64,000 bases of DNA from Thiohalocapsa sp963698775 (GTDB lineage: Bacteria > Pseudomonadota > Gammaproteobacteria > Chromatiales > Chromatiaceae): the NCBI GenBank assembly GCA_963698775.1, contig CAVOSE010000038.1:1-64000 (forward strand), given 5' to 3'. The position numbers were made by a program, and so were the translations under genes. The notes under the pieces were generated by a model, which saw only the letters and a list, made by a program, of their open reading frames with translations, did not search any database and had not been told where the DNA came from. Position 1 is the stretch's first letter, and every line of letters starts with the position of its first letter. Shown in pieces: positions 1-8,811 of this stretch.

Positions 1-45
1 ATCAAAACAACGACCTAGCCTGATTTCAGGCTAGGTCGTTTTCTT
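1..45 (+). terminator. Intrinsic terminator of an off-window gene
   Basis: A perfect 15-bp inverted repeat (positions 9-23 and 26-40, two-base loop) is followed by a T-rich run. It is A-rich on the other side, so it could work in both directions. The gene it serves lies to the left of the window. Confidence 0.7.
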
Positions 46-601
46 TTGGGTGGAACTACAGGTGGGACCTAAGATACTCGGTGGGACTAGGCCACCTGTC
101 GGTTAAATGGGTCGACACGGACATCCTTAACCGAGCCCGCGATGCAAAATCTCCTCTTTGTGCTGGCCGAAATATCCGAGCTCACACATGAGCTTAACCA
201 AGAGCCTCGCCAATAGCCTGCTAGCGCTTCGTCACCGAGGCTTGTCTGCCCGGCTACGCTAGACACGCTGACATCTTCGTAGCCAGAGCAACTGCCGGAA
301 TCGGCTGCGCGGTTTGACATTGTCCGTCGCGAACCGCCCAACCATAGACCCGACCGCCCTTGAAGGCGTCATCCTGAACGCCTTTGCCGGGCTCGAAGAA
401 CCACGCTCTGCCCGGAAACCGAAGCAAACTCCGTACCGGACTAGTGTGCGGTCTGGTTTTTCGTCAGCGTGACATCCTTTACAGCCTGATCGCCGGTCTT
501 TGAGGAATTCCCAGGGATATAGTGACAAAAAATGTACCCCAGTTCGTTGCCGTTGTCGCTGTGCGCTGGGGAACACGCCAGAAAGCTTAATCCGTAACCT
601 C
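46..601. other. Intergenic or decayed sequence without a clear gene
   Basis: No reading frame here shows convincing codon usage. On the minus strand at about 327-398 a short open stretch reads like protein (FEPGKGV, then FKGGRVYGWAVRDG). Given the decayed primase next to it, this may be another fragment of the same mobile region. I cannot assign it to a family. Confidence 0.35.
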
Positions 602-1035
602 CTAAATCGCCAGCACATCCAGCCAGTCAATCCCCTTGGCGCTTGCTGGGATAGGCATCCTTGGGACCCGGATGCTGACGTGCAGGTGCGACAGCCTGCC
701 AGCAAGCACCTCGGCAGCATGTTCTCCGCGCCCCGACTCATCTCGGTCAACCCAGACCGTGAGCCGCTCAACCTCGGCAGGAGGCTGTATGACTTTGCCG
801 GGCGAGTCCCGAGAATGGCTAAAAAGTGATCAATAATTGGCTGAGACCGGCGCGCTACGCTGAATTTTGTCATTTTGGGATCCGACAAAACTGGCAAGAT
901 TCGAGAAGGAGCGCATTGAGAACCTACCTCGTACAGCCTCCTGGGCTGAAGCTCTCCAGCAAGTGGGAACTGGCAGCGGCCCACGTAGCTACGCCTGTGA
1001 CCCTCTGCACCGCCAGCGCAGTCTTCGATGCCCGA
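602..1035 (-). pseudogene. Toprim-domain primase remnant (phage or ICE type)
   Basis: Reading the minus strand in shifting frames gives consecutive pieces of a Toprim domain. First comes GIED, an equivalent of the EGIET start motif. Then LAVQRVTGVATWAA and SSHLLESFSPGG appear in another frame. The third piece is LTVWVDRDESGRGEHAAEVL, the D-x-D metal-binding strand of Toprim, and the fragment ends GIDWLDVLAI before a stop at 602-604. This order matches DNA primases of plasmids, integrative elements and P4-type phages. Frame changes and an in-frame stop between pieces show that the gene is dead. No N-terminal zinc finger or helicase part was found. It lies just past the 3' end of the secreted nuclease gene and is probably a leftover of a mobile element. 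Confidence 0.7.
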
Positions 1036-1061
1036 GCTTGTTCGCAGCGCCTAGACAACGC

Positions 1062-4000
1062 TTACAGAGCCAGAAACGCCCGCGCCAGGAAAGCAGCCAT
1101 CTGGTCGCGCTTCACGGGCTCGGTTGGGCAGTAGTTTCCATTGCCGCAGCCGGTGGTGATGCCCAGTTCTGCAAGCCGTTTGATGTAGCCGCAGGCCCAT
1201 GACGTTGCCGGAACATCAGCGAATGGAGCGTCACCGCCGCAATGGTCTGCTGGCGGTTCGCCTTCCATCGCCCGCACCAGGAATGCCGCCATTTGCTCGC
1301 GGCTGACCAGGCCGTTCGGGCAGTAGTTTCCTGCCCCGCAGCCGGCGGTGATCTGTAACGCCAGGAGTCGTTTGATGTAGGCGCAGGCCCAACTGCTGGC
1401 AGGCACGTCCCGGAAGGGGGCGATACCGCCACAGCCCCCTGGGGGTGGCTCGCCTTCAACGGCGCGGACGAGGAATGTTGCCATTTGCTCACGGGTGACG
1501 GGGTCGCCGGGGCAGTAGTTGCCGTTGCCGCAGCCGGTGGTGATGTCGGCCACGGCAATCGCCGCAATGTAACTCAGCGCCCAATGATTCCCCGGCACGT
1601 CCGCGAATACCGTTGGATCGCACTTGTTGCCGATGCCGTCGGCGTCCGCGTCCGCTTGATCCGGGTTCGCAACCCACGGGCAGTTGTCGTTGCCGTCGGC
1701 GACATGGTCGCCGTCCGCGTCATTGTCGACGGTCAGGTTCAAATGAACGAGTACCGCGTCGTGGTCGCTGGCTTGTCCTGCTGTTGCAGCAAACTCGCTG
1801 TTCAGATGGACCACGTCCACCACCGCGCGTGCGGCCAGACCCGCGCTGACAAGGACATGGTCGAGCGCTTGGGCGTTGCCCTGATAGATGTAGCTGTAGC
1901 GCTCGTATTCGGGCAGCGTGTTTGTGAGGTTGTGCAGGCCGCTCGCCTCAAGCGCCAGTAGTGGCGAGGCGAACGCGAACTCGTTGAAATCTCCGAGCAC
2001 GACCAGGTAGGCCCGCGGGTCAGCGACGAGTCGATCGGCGACATAATCCCCTATCGCCTGCGACTGCGCTTGCCGCAACTCAAGCGAGCCGTTCACGCTT
2101 GGGTCTTCCTGACGTGCGGCAAAATCCTGTGCGACCCCCATGATTGGCGCCGAGCCACCCTTCGAGGTGAAGTGGTTATTGATGACGGTCACTGACTCGC
2201 CATCGAAGTCAAACGTCGCCAGCAACGGCAGCCGCGCTTGCTCGAATGCCTCCCCGGATGCCTGACTGCCGATGCTGTGCACAGAGCCCGATCGCAGTGC
2301 GACTCGCGCCGCGTTGTACAGATAGGCGGTGCGGATATTGGCCCCCGGTTGCCCGCCGCTGGTGTTGTCCCTGATGAAGGGGTTATCGAGAACGGTATAG
2401 GTCGGCCCGCCCGCCAAGGCGATGGCATCGGCCAGTGTTTGCAACGTGATGCCAGCACTGATGACGCCATCGTCAGCGCTGCCGGAATCGTCCTGGATCT
2501 CCTGTAACCCAATGATGTCCGGCGCATGCAGGTGGTCGACAAGCTGCTGGGCAATCGCATCGAAGCGTCCGACCGCGACGTCGGTATCGCCGTCGCTGTC
2601 GTTGGGGTCGAGATTGAGCACGTTATAGCTTGCGATGCGCAATGTACTCTCGGCACCGGGCAGCGGGGCGACTTCGGGGGACAACGCTCCAGTGATCACC
2701 GTTGGGCTGAAGTCAGCGGTCGGAATCAGTTCGAAGTCGCCAAAGCTGTAGCTGATCACACCGGTTACCGCGCCGAGCCGGTCGCCAGCGTTGAGCCTCG
2801 GCATCGAGAAGCCGGAGATGGTGCTGTCGGCATCGATCTGCAGGCGTTCCGGGTTGAAGTCCATCGGGGCGATCGTGAGCGTGCCGCGCAGCGACAGCCC
2901 CGAGGCACCGGCCGCCTGGTTGGTAACCGCGTAGAGTTCGCCAAAGCGGTTGGTTCCGGTCACGGCGATCAGGTCCTCGGCACGCACCCGCATCCCTTCC
3001 AGGCTTTCGAAGAAGTCGAGTCCGTCGCTCAGTTCGTCGAAAACGGTGAAGGCATCGTCATCAATGCTCGTGATGGGTAGTGACCGGCCGCCGCTGCCTA
3101 GGCGCTGTGGCGCCGGTAGCGGGTTGCCCGTTGACAGCACGCTCACCTGTACGTTGGTCAACTCCGTCGTCGGCAGGCTGCCGCTGCTGGCGCCGCCGGG
3201 AAAGTACTCCATGACCAGGCCGGTCACTTCGGCGGCGTCACCGACGCTCACCGCGGGTGGGCTGGCGGTGTCCACAAAGATCCCTTCGGAGGTTGCTGGG
3301 CTGCCGTCGTCGAACGGGTCTTGCAGGTAGAATCCATTGGAATCAATAGCAGTCACGATGCCGCTGGTGCGAACCGTTGCAGAGGATGTGAACGGCCCGG
3401 CGGGGAGTGCGGCGAAGTACGCCGCTACCGTCTGACCTGACCTCAGGACGAATGGCGACACATGTCCGGCACCCTGGATCTCGGCGATGGCGGCATCAAC
3501 GGCAGTGGCCTTTCCAATACCGGGGTTGGCAGCGCCGAAGGTGGCGATTTCGGGGCTAGCGGTAAAGCCGCTGAAATCCCAACCACCCGCGTCGATGGCG
3601 TAAGCCGTCGTGCCCGCTGGGTCGTTGACCGCAAACCAGTCACCATAGCTGCTGTCGCGGAAGATCAGGGCCGGTTCGTCGCCGGTGAAGGCGAAGTCAG
3701 CGCCGCCGAGTTGGGTGCCGTAGAGCCGGGCACCGCTGGCGATGTCAGGTATGCCGATGGCATCGAAGACGGCGCCGAAAGACGACAGATTGTCGACGAT
3801 GCCATCGTTCGTGGCGTCTATGTCTGTGCTGCCAGCTGCACCAGTGAAACGGTCCGCGAGAACGATGGTGCAGGAGGGATTCTCCAGATCGGGGATGCTG
3901 ACAACCAACAGACCGTTTGCGTCGAAGGTGCCAGATATAAAGGTTGCCCGATCCACTTGTCCTGGAGCTGTCGGGTCGCCCTCGATCGACAAGAGCACGC

Positions 4001-4202
4001 CAGAGAACGCCTGCCGCGGTGGACCGGACAGTTCGACCTCCTGCGCCGCTGGATCACTGCCGGTCGGGTTCGGTCGCAGTTCGTTGAGCAGTTGTGCCCA
4101 GCCGCTCTGGGCGGCTAGGGCAAGCGCGCCGACGAGCGTGAGGCGCAGTAGGCGAACCGGGGCGACCCGGTAGTGGAGTGTTCGCAGGCGATGATGGAAC
4201 AC
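1062..4202 (-). CDS. Secreted endonuclease/exonuclease/phosphatase-family nuclease with SLH-like repeats
   Basis: This 1046-aa protein resembles ExeM/NucH-type extracellular nucleases. Residues 1-37 form a signal peptide ending in GWAQ. A lamin-tail-like domain follows (LNELRPNPTGSDPAAQEVEL), then an OB-fold-like segment near residues 255-330 (GIVTAIDSNGFYLQDP). The EEP nuclease domain at about 525-830 shows its usual motifs: ASYNVLNL, GLQEIQDD, NNHFTSKGG, VLGDFNEF and SDHDAVL. A thrombospondin type 3-like calcium repeat (DADGDHVADGNDNCPW) leads into three SLH-like repeats of about 60 residues, each with FADVP...W, TxGCGNGNYCP and REQMAxFLVRA. Inferred role: degradation of extracellular DNA while attached to the cell surface. 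The start codon is GTG with no clear ribosome site, so the N-terminus is uncertain. Confidence 0.88.
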   Translation of the reverse strand: MFHHRLRTLHYRVAPVRLLRLTLVGALALAAQSGWAQLLNELRPNPTGSDPAAQEVELSGPPRQAFSGVLLSIEGDPTAPGQVDRATFISGTFDANGLLVVSIPDLENPSCTIVLADRFTGAAGSTDIDATNDGIVDNLSSFGAVFDAIGIPDIASGARLYGTQLGGADFAFTGDEPALIFRDSSYGDWFAVNDPAGTTAYAIDAGGWDFSGFTASPEIATFGAANPGIGKATAVDAAIAEIQGAGHVSPFVLRSGQTVAAYFAALPAGPFTSSATVRTSGIVTAIDSNGFYLQDPFDDGSPATSEGIFVDTASPPAVSVGDAAEVTGLVMEYFPGGASSGSLPTTELTNVQVSVLSTGNPLPAPQRLGSGGRSLPITSIDDDAFTVFDELSDGLDFFESLEGMRVRAEDLIAVTGTNRFGELYAVTNQAAGASGLSLRGTLTIAPMDFNPERLQIDADSTISGFSMPRLNAGDRLGAVTGVISYSFGDFELIPTADFSPTVITGALSPEVAPLPGAESTLRIASYNVLNLDPNDSDGDTDVAVGRFDAIAQQLVDHLHAPDIIGLQEIQDDSGSADDGVISAGITLQTLADAIALAGGPTYTVLDNPFIRDNTSGGQPGANIRTAYLYNAARVALRSGSVHSIGSQASGEAFEQARLPLLATFDFDGESVTVINNHFTSKGGSAPIMGVAQDFAARQEDPSVNGSLELRQAQSQAIGDYVADRLVADPRAYLVVLGDFNEFAFASPLLALEASGLHNLTNTLPEYERYSYIYQGNAQALDHVLVSAGLAARAVVDVVHLNSEFAATAGQASDHDAVLVHLNLTVDNDADGDHVADGNDNCPWVANPDQADADADGIGNKCDPTVFADVPGNHWALSYIAAIAVADITTGCGNGNYCPGDPVTREQMATFLVRAVEGEPPPGGCGGIAPFRDVPASSWACAYIKRLLALQITAGCGAGNYCPNGLVSREQMAAFLVRAMEGEPPADHCGGDAPFADVPATSWACGYIKRLAELGITTGCGNGNYCPTEPVKRDQMAAFLARAFLAL

Positions 4203-4683
4203 GAGTGCACCAAACGTGGTGGGTAGCGACTAAGCGCTGTGGGCGAGGCCGTTTCTGCGGGACACGAGCCCCATGCGCTCATCATGGCCCATCCACCACC
4301 GATGTTTTGACGACTGCTTCTCAGTTTCCCGAACTGACCGAGCTCCAGATCGTGAAAGGGTGCGGGGCGCTCACAATTGGGGGAGGCTTCTCCGGCGCCA
4401 TCGGCCATGCAAACCGGCATCCGTGACGGTACGAGGCCTTCTTCGCGAATCGCGACCCATAGAGGAAAACGGGAAACGCGAGCCGTCCCGGATAGATCAA
4501 CAGAGACCTGGGTGGTCGCATCAATCGTCCAGTGAGATCAGCGGATTGCGCGGCGGTTGTAGGTGCGACTTCAGTCGCACAGAGTACACTGATTACGCGA
4601 ACAAGTTTGCCCCTTCACTCGCGGAGCAACTGCCAGTTCTTGGATCAACGGAACGAGGGCACGCAACGACAACGGGCGACGCA
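4203..4683. other. Intergenic region
   Basis: No supported gene lies between the nuclease start and the palindromic element. The only structure seen is the REP-like hairpin at 4563-4580. Frames on both strands are short and rich in arginine and serine, as expected for non-coding GC-rich sequence. Confidence 0.6.
4563..4580. repeat. REP-like hairpin (GTGCGACTTCAGTCGCAC)
   Basis: A perfect 8-bp stem with a two-base loop. A near-identical copy occurs at 33877-33894 (GTGCGACTAAAGTCGCAC), and the longer GTGGGAGCGA...TCGC units at 44665 and 47038-47146 look related. These are short dispersed palindromes of the REP kind, which are normally moved by RAYT transposases. Confidence 0.6.
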
Positions 4684-4846
4684 TTAAGGCGATTTCTGTC
4701 AACTTTCATACCATCTGACTTGTCTTGACGCCCGCCTTCGGTGTCGGGCTGGCGGTCACATAGCTTGCTATGCTCCCGCCAGCCCTCCTAGAAGGCGAAC
4801 GTCAATCCTGCGTCATCTGGTATGAAAGTCTCCGGCAATCGCCTAA
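4684..4846. repeat. MITE-like palindromic element, full-length copy
   Basis: The element spans 163 bp. Its ends are inverted repeats (TTAAGGCGATT at the left, AATCGCCTAA at the right), followed inward by CTTTCATACC matched with GGTATGAAAG, then CGCCTTC with GAAGGCG, GCTGGCGG with CCGCCAGC, and ACATAGC with GCTATG around the centre. The whole sequence could fold into one long imperfect hairpin. A second copy begins at 27799 and a left end alone lies at 41574. It has no coding capacity, so it would have to be moved by enzymes encoded elsewhere. Confidence 0.65.
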
Positions 4847-5107
4847 GCCGTTGTTGGTTCGGCTGGGTGAGGTGCAGAGGAAGGTAGTCACGGATGACCG
4901 CAAGGCCCGCGGGCTCAGCCCGTAAGAGCTTGCGTTGCTGACCGATGGTACGCTGTCCAATTGTCGCATCAGCAACGTCCAACCGGACGTCCGTCGCCCG
5001 AGCGTCCAAGCCGCGCAGCCTCTTGTCGCTGCGCTCGGCTGGTGCATGGCGAAGGGTTTGCCCGGCCTGTGCGGCCTACCACGTGACCTACTTCCGGTTT
5101 CGGCCAC
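4847..5107. other. Intergenic region between palindromic element and tRNA-Lys terminator
   Basis: Overlapping minus-strand frames here (for example about 4788-5009) look weakly protein-like, but no motif could be recognised. It may be decayed coding sequence. Confidence 0.4.
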
Positions 5108-5134
5108 AAAAAAAACCCGCGGAGAACCGCAGGG
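5108..5134 (-). terminator. Terminator of tRNA-Lys
   Basis: On the minus strand, just after the tRNA 3' end, a GC-rich stem (CCCTGCGG with CCGCGGG, tetraloop TTCT) is followed by eight T residues. This is a standard intrinsic terminator. Confidence 0.8.
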
Positions 5135-5146
5135 TCTTGTTTTTGT

Positions 5147-5222
5147 TGGTGCGCCCTGCAGGGTTCGAACCTGCGACCACCTGATTAAAAGTCAGATGCT
5201 CTACCAGCTGAGCTAAGGGCGC
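5147..5222 (-). tRNA. tRNA-Lys(TTT)
   Basis: The minus strand reads GCGCCCTTAGCTCAGC at the 5' end, an anticodon loop CTTTTAA with anticodon TTT, the T-loop GGTTCGAACC, and a 3' end GGGCGCA followed by an encoded CCA. The acceptor stem GCGCCC/GGGCGC pairs perfectly. The gene is 76 nt including CCA. Confidence 0.97.
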
Positions 5223-5327
5223 ATTGTGACAAGGCCAGACATTGTAGCGAACTCGATCCAGTTTCGGAAGCTCTGCGAAGTCGTTTTCTAACCGGCCTTC
5301 TGGTGCGGCCCGGAATCGGGGCCTTGC

Positions 5328-6005
5328 TTAGCGGTAGGCGGTGGGGTCTGGCACCCCTGCATTCCGGAAGCCTTCGGCGCGCAGCCGGCAGGAATCGCAA
5401 ACCCCGCAGGCGCGGCCCTGATCATCGGCTTGGTAACAGGAGACGGTGAGTCCGTAGTCGATGCCAAGCGCTACGCCGCGGCGAATGATGTCGGCCTTGC
5501 TGAGGTCGATCAACGGGGCATGAATTTGAGGACCGCGGCCCTCGACCCCGGCCTTGGTCGCGAGACCGGCAAGCTCCTGGAATTTCGCGATGAACGCCGG
5601 CCGGCAGTCGGGATAGCCCGAATAGTCGACGGCATTGACGCCGACGAAGATGTCGGCGGCGCCGATGACCTCGGCCTGACCTAGCGCAAGCGCCAACAGC
5701 ACCGTATTGCGAGCGGGTACGTAGGTCACAGGAATGCCTTCAGTGGGCTGTTCCGGCACGGCGATTTTGGGATCGGTGAGGGCTGACCCCCCGATCGCAC
5801 CGAGACCGATGGGCAGGATGACATGGTTGGCGATACCCTGAGCCGTGGCAACTCGGCGGGCGGCGTCGAGTTCGGCATGGTGACGTTGGCCGTAGTCGAT
5901 ACTCAGCGCGTAACAGTCGAAGCCCTGTTCGCGGGCAATGGCGAGGGCGGTTGCGGAGTCGAGCCCGCCGGAGAGGAGGACAACGGCCTTGGATTGGTCG
6001 GTCAT
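5328..6005 (-). CDS. queC: 7-cyano-7-deazaguanine synthase QueC
   Basis: The 225-aa product converts 7-carboxy-7-deazaguanine to preQ0 with ATP and ammonia, a cytosolic step of queuosine biosynthesis. The PP-loop SGGLDSATALA lies at residues 12-22, the substrate-loop segment YVPARNTVLL is near 94-103, and the zinc-binding C-terminus reads ACGVCDSCRLR with three closely spaced cysteines plus an earlier SCYQ. The start chosen is the ATG giving MTDQSKAVVLLSGG; the frame stays open upstream to MPTTVRANRT, but the family begins near MTDQ. The gene stands alone, between tRNA-Lys and a divergent membrane protein gene. No preQ1 riboswitch was seen in the 280-bp leader. Confidence 0.95.
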   Translation of the reverse strand: MTDQSKAVVLLSGGLDSATALAIAREQGFDCYALSIDYGQRHHAELDAARRVATAQGIANHVILPIGLGAIGGSALTDPKIAVPEQPTEGIPVTYVPARNTVLLALALGQAEVIGAADIFVGVNAVDYSGYPDCRPAFIAKFQELAGLATKAGVEGRGPQIHAPLIDLSKADIIRRGVALGIDYGLTVSCYQADDQGRACGVCDSCRLRAEGFRNAGVPDPTAYR

Positions 6006-6287
6006 GGTACGGTTGGCTCTCACTGTTGTCGGCATGCATCGGTGCAATCGATCGAACGCCAGATTGTCGCAGCCGTGCGGAGTCGCGTCGACAGCCCGCG
6101 TCTGGTGATACTGTGCAGGCCGCGCCGCCGAATTGGCCAACAACTGGGGCCGACGCGATCCTGTGACGTCTCTCGCGAGTGTCATGCACGGACAACGGAG
6201 GCGCGTTTTGGCTGATAATGCCTTATGGTCAAGGCAACCTTGGCCGCGCGGGCGCCCGCGATGCCTGAATAGGAAAGGAGAGTTGTC

Positions 6288-7169
6288 ATGCCCAGACCCG
6301 GATTTGTGAGCTACGCCATCGTTATGCGCCTACTGACGATGTCCATCGTCTGGTTGAGTCTGCTGATCTGGTTCCTGAACGCTTATCGCGCTGGTTGCGT
6401 GACCGCACTGGCCGTGTTGGCGCTGCTCGGCTTGGTGCTCTTGGCTGCCGGCATGGAAAAATCGTTGCTGCGTCGACGCGCGCTTTTCCAAGAATGCATG
6501 GCCGAACAAGATCGATTGTTCGACCTGTTCCACAATCGCTTGGTCATGACGTTGTATCGGGCGACCTCCGCACTGTTTCTCGGATTGATTCTGCTGGCTA
6601 GCGCGCTGACCTTCGAGCCGAGACAGTGGTCCATCCTGTTCGTCGACGTACTGCTCATGGCCCTGTTGCTACCGCGATTAGCGAGGAGCATGGGCGAACA
6701 GGTCCACGACGAGTATCGCTATGCGCTGGCGCGACAATGGGGCATGTGGTTCAGCGTGGCGTTACTCTGGGGCGAGGCGATCATGGTGCTCACGTTGTCG
6801 CCTCCAGAAAATTACCTGGGGCAACGTTGGCAGGAGGTCGTCACCTACGGCGTGTCGCAGTCGGACGTGCTTTGCCCCCAAGTGGCGGATCTGACGAACG
6901 TTCTTGCCGCTGCCCAGGCGTTGGCCATGTGGGCAGTTCAGAACGCGAGCCTCGTCCTCAACGACCCAACGCAGGCGGTGATGGTATGGGTCGGCTTCGT
7001 CAGCCTGTTCGGCTTGACGTTTTTGGTGGCCTGGGCCTTTAGCCAGGCGCTCATCGGCGTGATGGCTCGTCCTTGGGAGGTGTGGAGTCTGTCGGCGATG
7101 CCCGCCCCAATGCGGAATCCCGCCCTGCCAGCAGGCCGGAAGTCAGACGCGAAGCAGGATCATGCTTGA
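6288..7169 (+). CDS. Polytopic membrane protein of unknown function
   Basis: This 293-aa protein has about six hydrophobic segments: near residues 15-32, 38-56, 97-116, 125-138, 155-172 and 235-260. Charged loops with many arginines lie between the first pairs (LLRRRALFQECMAEQDRLFD). The start has an excellent ribosome site (AGGAAAGGAGAG, 7 bases upstream). I recognise no family; the layout loosely recalls membrane proteins of integrative conjugative elements, but no signature was found to support that. It stands alone, divergent from queC and 116 bp ahead of a kinase gene. Confidence 0.7.
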   Translation: MPRPGFVSYAIVMRLLTMSIVWLSLLIWFLNAYRAGCVTALAVLALLGLVLLAAGMEKSLLRRRALFQECMAEQDRLFDLFHNRLVMTLYRATSALFLGLILLASALTFEPRQWSILFVDVLLMALLLPRLARSMGEQVHDEYRYALARQWGMWFSVALLWGEAIMVLTLSPPENYLGQRWQEVVTYGVSQSDVLCPQVADLTNVLAAAQALAMWAVQNASLVLNDPTQAVMVWVGFVSLFGLTFLVAWAFSQALIGVMARPWEVWSLSAMPAPMRNPALPAGRKSDAKQDHA

Positions 7170-7285
7170 TCTTCTGGCGGCATTTTGGGACAGGAGTACC
7201 AAATCGGATCACTGACTCAGAGCCTCGGCTGAGCGCCTTGGCCATCGCCGGAGAGCAGTCAACGTAGCTTCACTCAAATCCCGTC

Positions 7286-8455
7286 ATGCCCTGCATCGAC
7301 CCGTCCATAAGCCAGTCGCCGTTTGACGTCGCCCGATGTTTCGTCGGTGATGATCCAATCCTCTGTGTCGAACCCCTCGGCGCCGGCCTCATCAATGCGA
7401 CCTACCGGGTCGATACAGCGGGTGGCAGCTTCGTGCTGCAGCGGATCAATCACAAAGTGTTTCCGGTGCCGGAGCACATCATGTCCAACCTGGCGCGACT
7501 GCACGAGCTGGCGAGCTGCCGCCCAGAGCTCGGTGTCAGACTCGCCGCTCCGCGCCTGGCGGACGATGGCTCGACATTTTTTCGAGCCCGCGACAACGGC
7601 ATCTGGCGCATGATGGAATACCTGTCGCCGAGCCGGACCCTGAGCGGGGTACAAAATCAGGAGCAGGCGGCGGAGATTGGCCGCCTACTGGGCCGCTTCC
7701 ATCGGCTTGGCAGTCAACTCGATCCGCGCGACATGCAGGTCACTTTGCCAGGCTTCCACCACACGCCAGGCTACCTGGCCGCGTTGGACCAGGCGCGGGC
7801 TCAGACACGGAACGCCGTGCCAGATCAGACGGCGGCATCCACACTCGGCACCGGAGCCGGCGCGGAAATCGATGACGCCCTGGCATTCATGGAATCGAGA
7901 AGGGCGCTGGTGCACGTCCTCGAGAATGCCCTCGGGAAGGGGCTGACCAAGGTCCGCGTGATCCATGGCGATCCGAAGCTCGACAACCTGCTGTTCGAGC
8001 AGACCAGCGATCGCGCCCTGTGCCTGATTGACCTGGATACCGTCCAGCCGGGGTTGGTTCATCACGACATCGGCGATTGTCTGCGATCCTGCTGCAATCG
8101 AGCCGGCGAAACCACGGAGACCGGCAACTCGGTGGCGTTCGACATCGACGTTTGCAGCGGCATCCTCGAGGCGTACGGCGAAGAAACACGGGGCTTGCTG
8201 AGTCCCGTGGAGGCGGCGCTGATTTACCCGAGCATCCGGTTGATCCCGTTCGAACTCGGGCTGCGTTTTCTGACCGACCACATGCGCGGTGACCGTTACT
8301 TTCGCGTGACTGCACGAGGCGACAACCTGCGCAAGGCGTTGGGACAGTTCGCGCTGGTGGCGGACATCGAGCGCAAGGCGCCATTGATCGAAGCGATCGT
8401 CGCGCGCAACTTCCGTGCCGAACGGTCCGCGGACGCGCTCCGCGGCGACGCTTAA
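7286..8455 (+). CDS. APH-type phosphotransferase, N-acetylhexosamine kinase-like
   Basis: The 389-aa protein belongs to the aminoglycoside phosphotransferase/choline kinase fold. Near residues 31-52 it has the nucleotide-loop segment EPLGAGLINATYRVDTAGG, followed by FVLQRINHKVFPVPEHIMSN, which is typical of NahK-like sugar kinases. The catalytic loop is VIHGDPKLDNLLFE near residues 225-238, and the metal-binding motif is CLIDLDTVQPGLVHHDIGD. The expected reaction is ATP-dependent phosphorylation of a sugar at C1; the exact substrate cannot be read. The first ATG fits the family. A 63-aa gene follows 70 bp downstream and may be cotranscribed. Confidence 0.85.
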   Translation: MPCIDPSISQSPFDVARCFVGDDPILCVEPLGAGLINATYRVDTAGGSFVLQRINHKVFPVPEHIMSNLARLHELASCRPELGVRLAAPRLADDGSTFFRARDNGIWRMMEYLSPSRTLSGVQNQEQAAEIGRLLGRFHRLGSQLDPRDMQVTLPGFHHTPGYLAALDQARAQTRNAVPDQTAASTLGTGAGAEIDDALAFMESRRALVHVLENALGKGLTKVRVIHGDPKLDNLLFEQTSDRALCLIDLDTVQPGLVHHDIGDCLRSCCNRAGETTETGNSVAFDIDVCSGILEAYGEETRGLLSPVEAALIYPSIRLIPFELGLRFLTDHMRGDRYFRVTARGDNLRKALGQFALVADIERKAPLIEAIVARNFRAERSADALRGDA

Positions 8456-8525
8456 CGCTGACACAGACCCGTCCCTGCGGCCCAGCTCGAGGCCGCGACA
8501 ACGCAGGACCGACGAGGATGAAACG

Positions 8526-8717
8526 ATGACGGATGACGAACAGGCACTGACGCGCACCATCGGCCAACGGCTTCGGGCCTTGCGGCAAGGCCGCGAGCTC
8601 AGCCTGCAACCACTCGACAAGGACGAATGTGAATTGGTGCAGGCATTTCGGAACACCGACCAACGCGGCCGCGACGCGATCCTCTCCATGGTCGAACAGC
8701 AGGGTCAGGAGCCCTGA
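8526..8717 (+). CDS. Small hypothetical protein, 63 aa
   Basis: The start ATG has an upstream GAGGATGA ribosome site. The sequence is charged and probably helical: IGQRLRALRQGRELSLQPL, then ECELVQAFRNTDQRGRDAIL. The second half resembles the short tail seen after XRE-type regulators (ELLxxFRxLxxExRxxIL), while the first half could be one helix of an HTH. No full DNA-binding domain is present. It follows the kinase gene by 70 bp and may be part of its operon. Function unknown. Confidence 0.5.
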   Translation: MTDDEQALTRTIGQRLRALRQGRELSLQPLDKDECELVQAFRNTDQRGRDAILSMVEQQGQEP

Positions 8718-8811
8718 GCATCAGCCTGACCGCACCGGCAATTCCAACAGGCCAGGGAGGCGCGGTATCTCGCCGAACCCAGCATAACTCTATCAACCCG
8801 GGGGCAATAGG

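Noticed and set aside
259..984. 241-codon minus-strand frame near the left edge
   Set aside because: It crosses the Toprim remnant in the wrong frame for most of its length; the recognisable motifs change frame within it, so it is not one gene.
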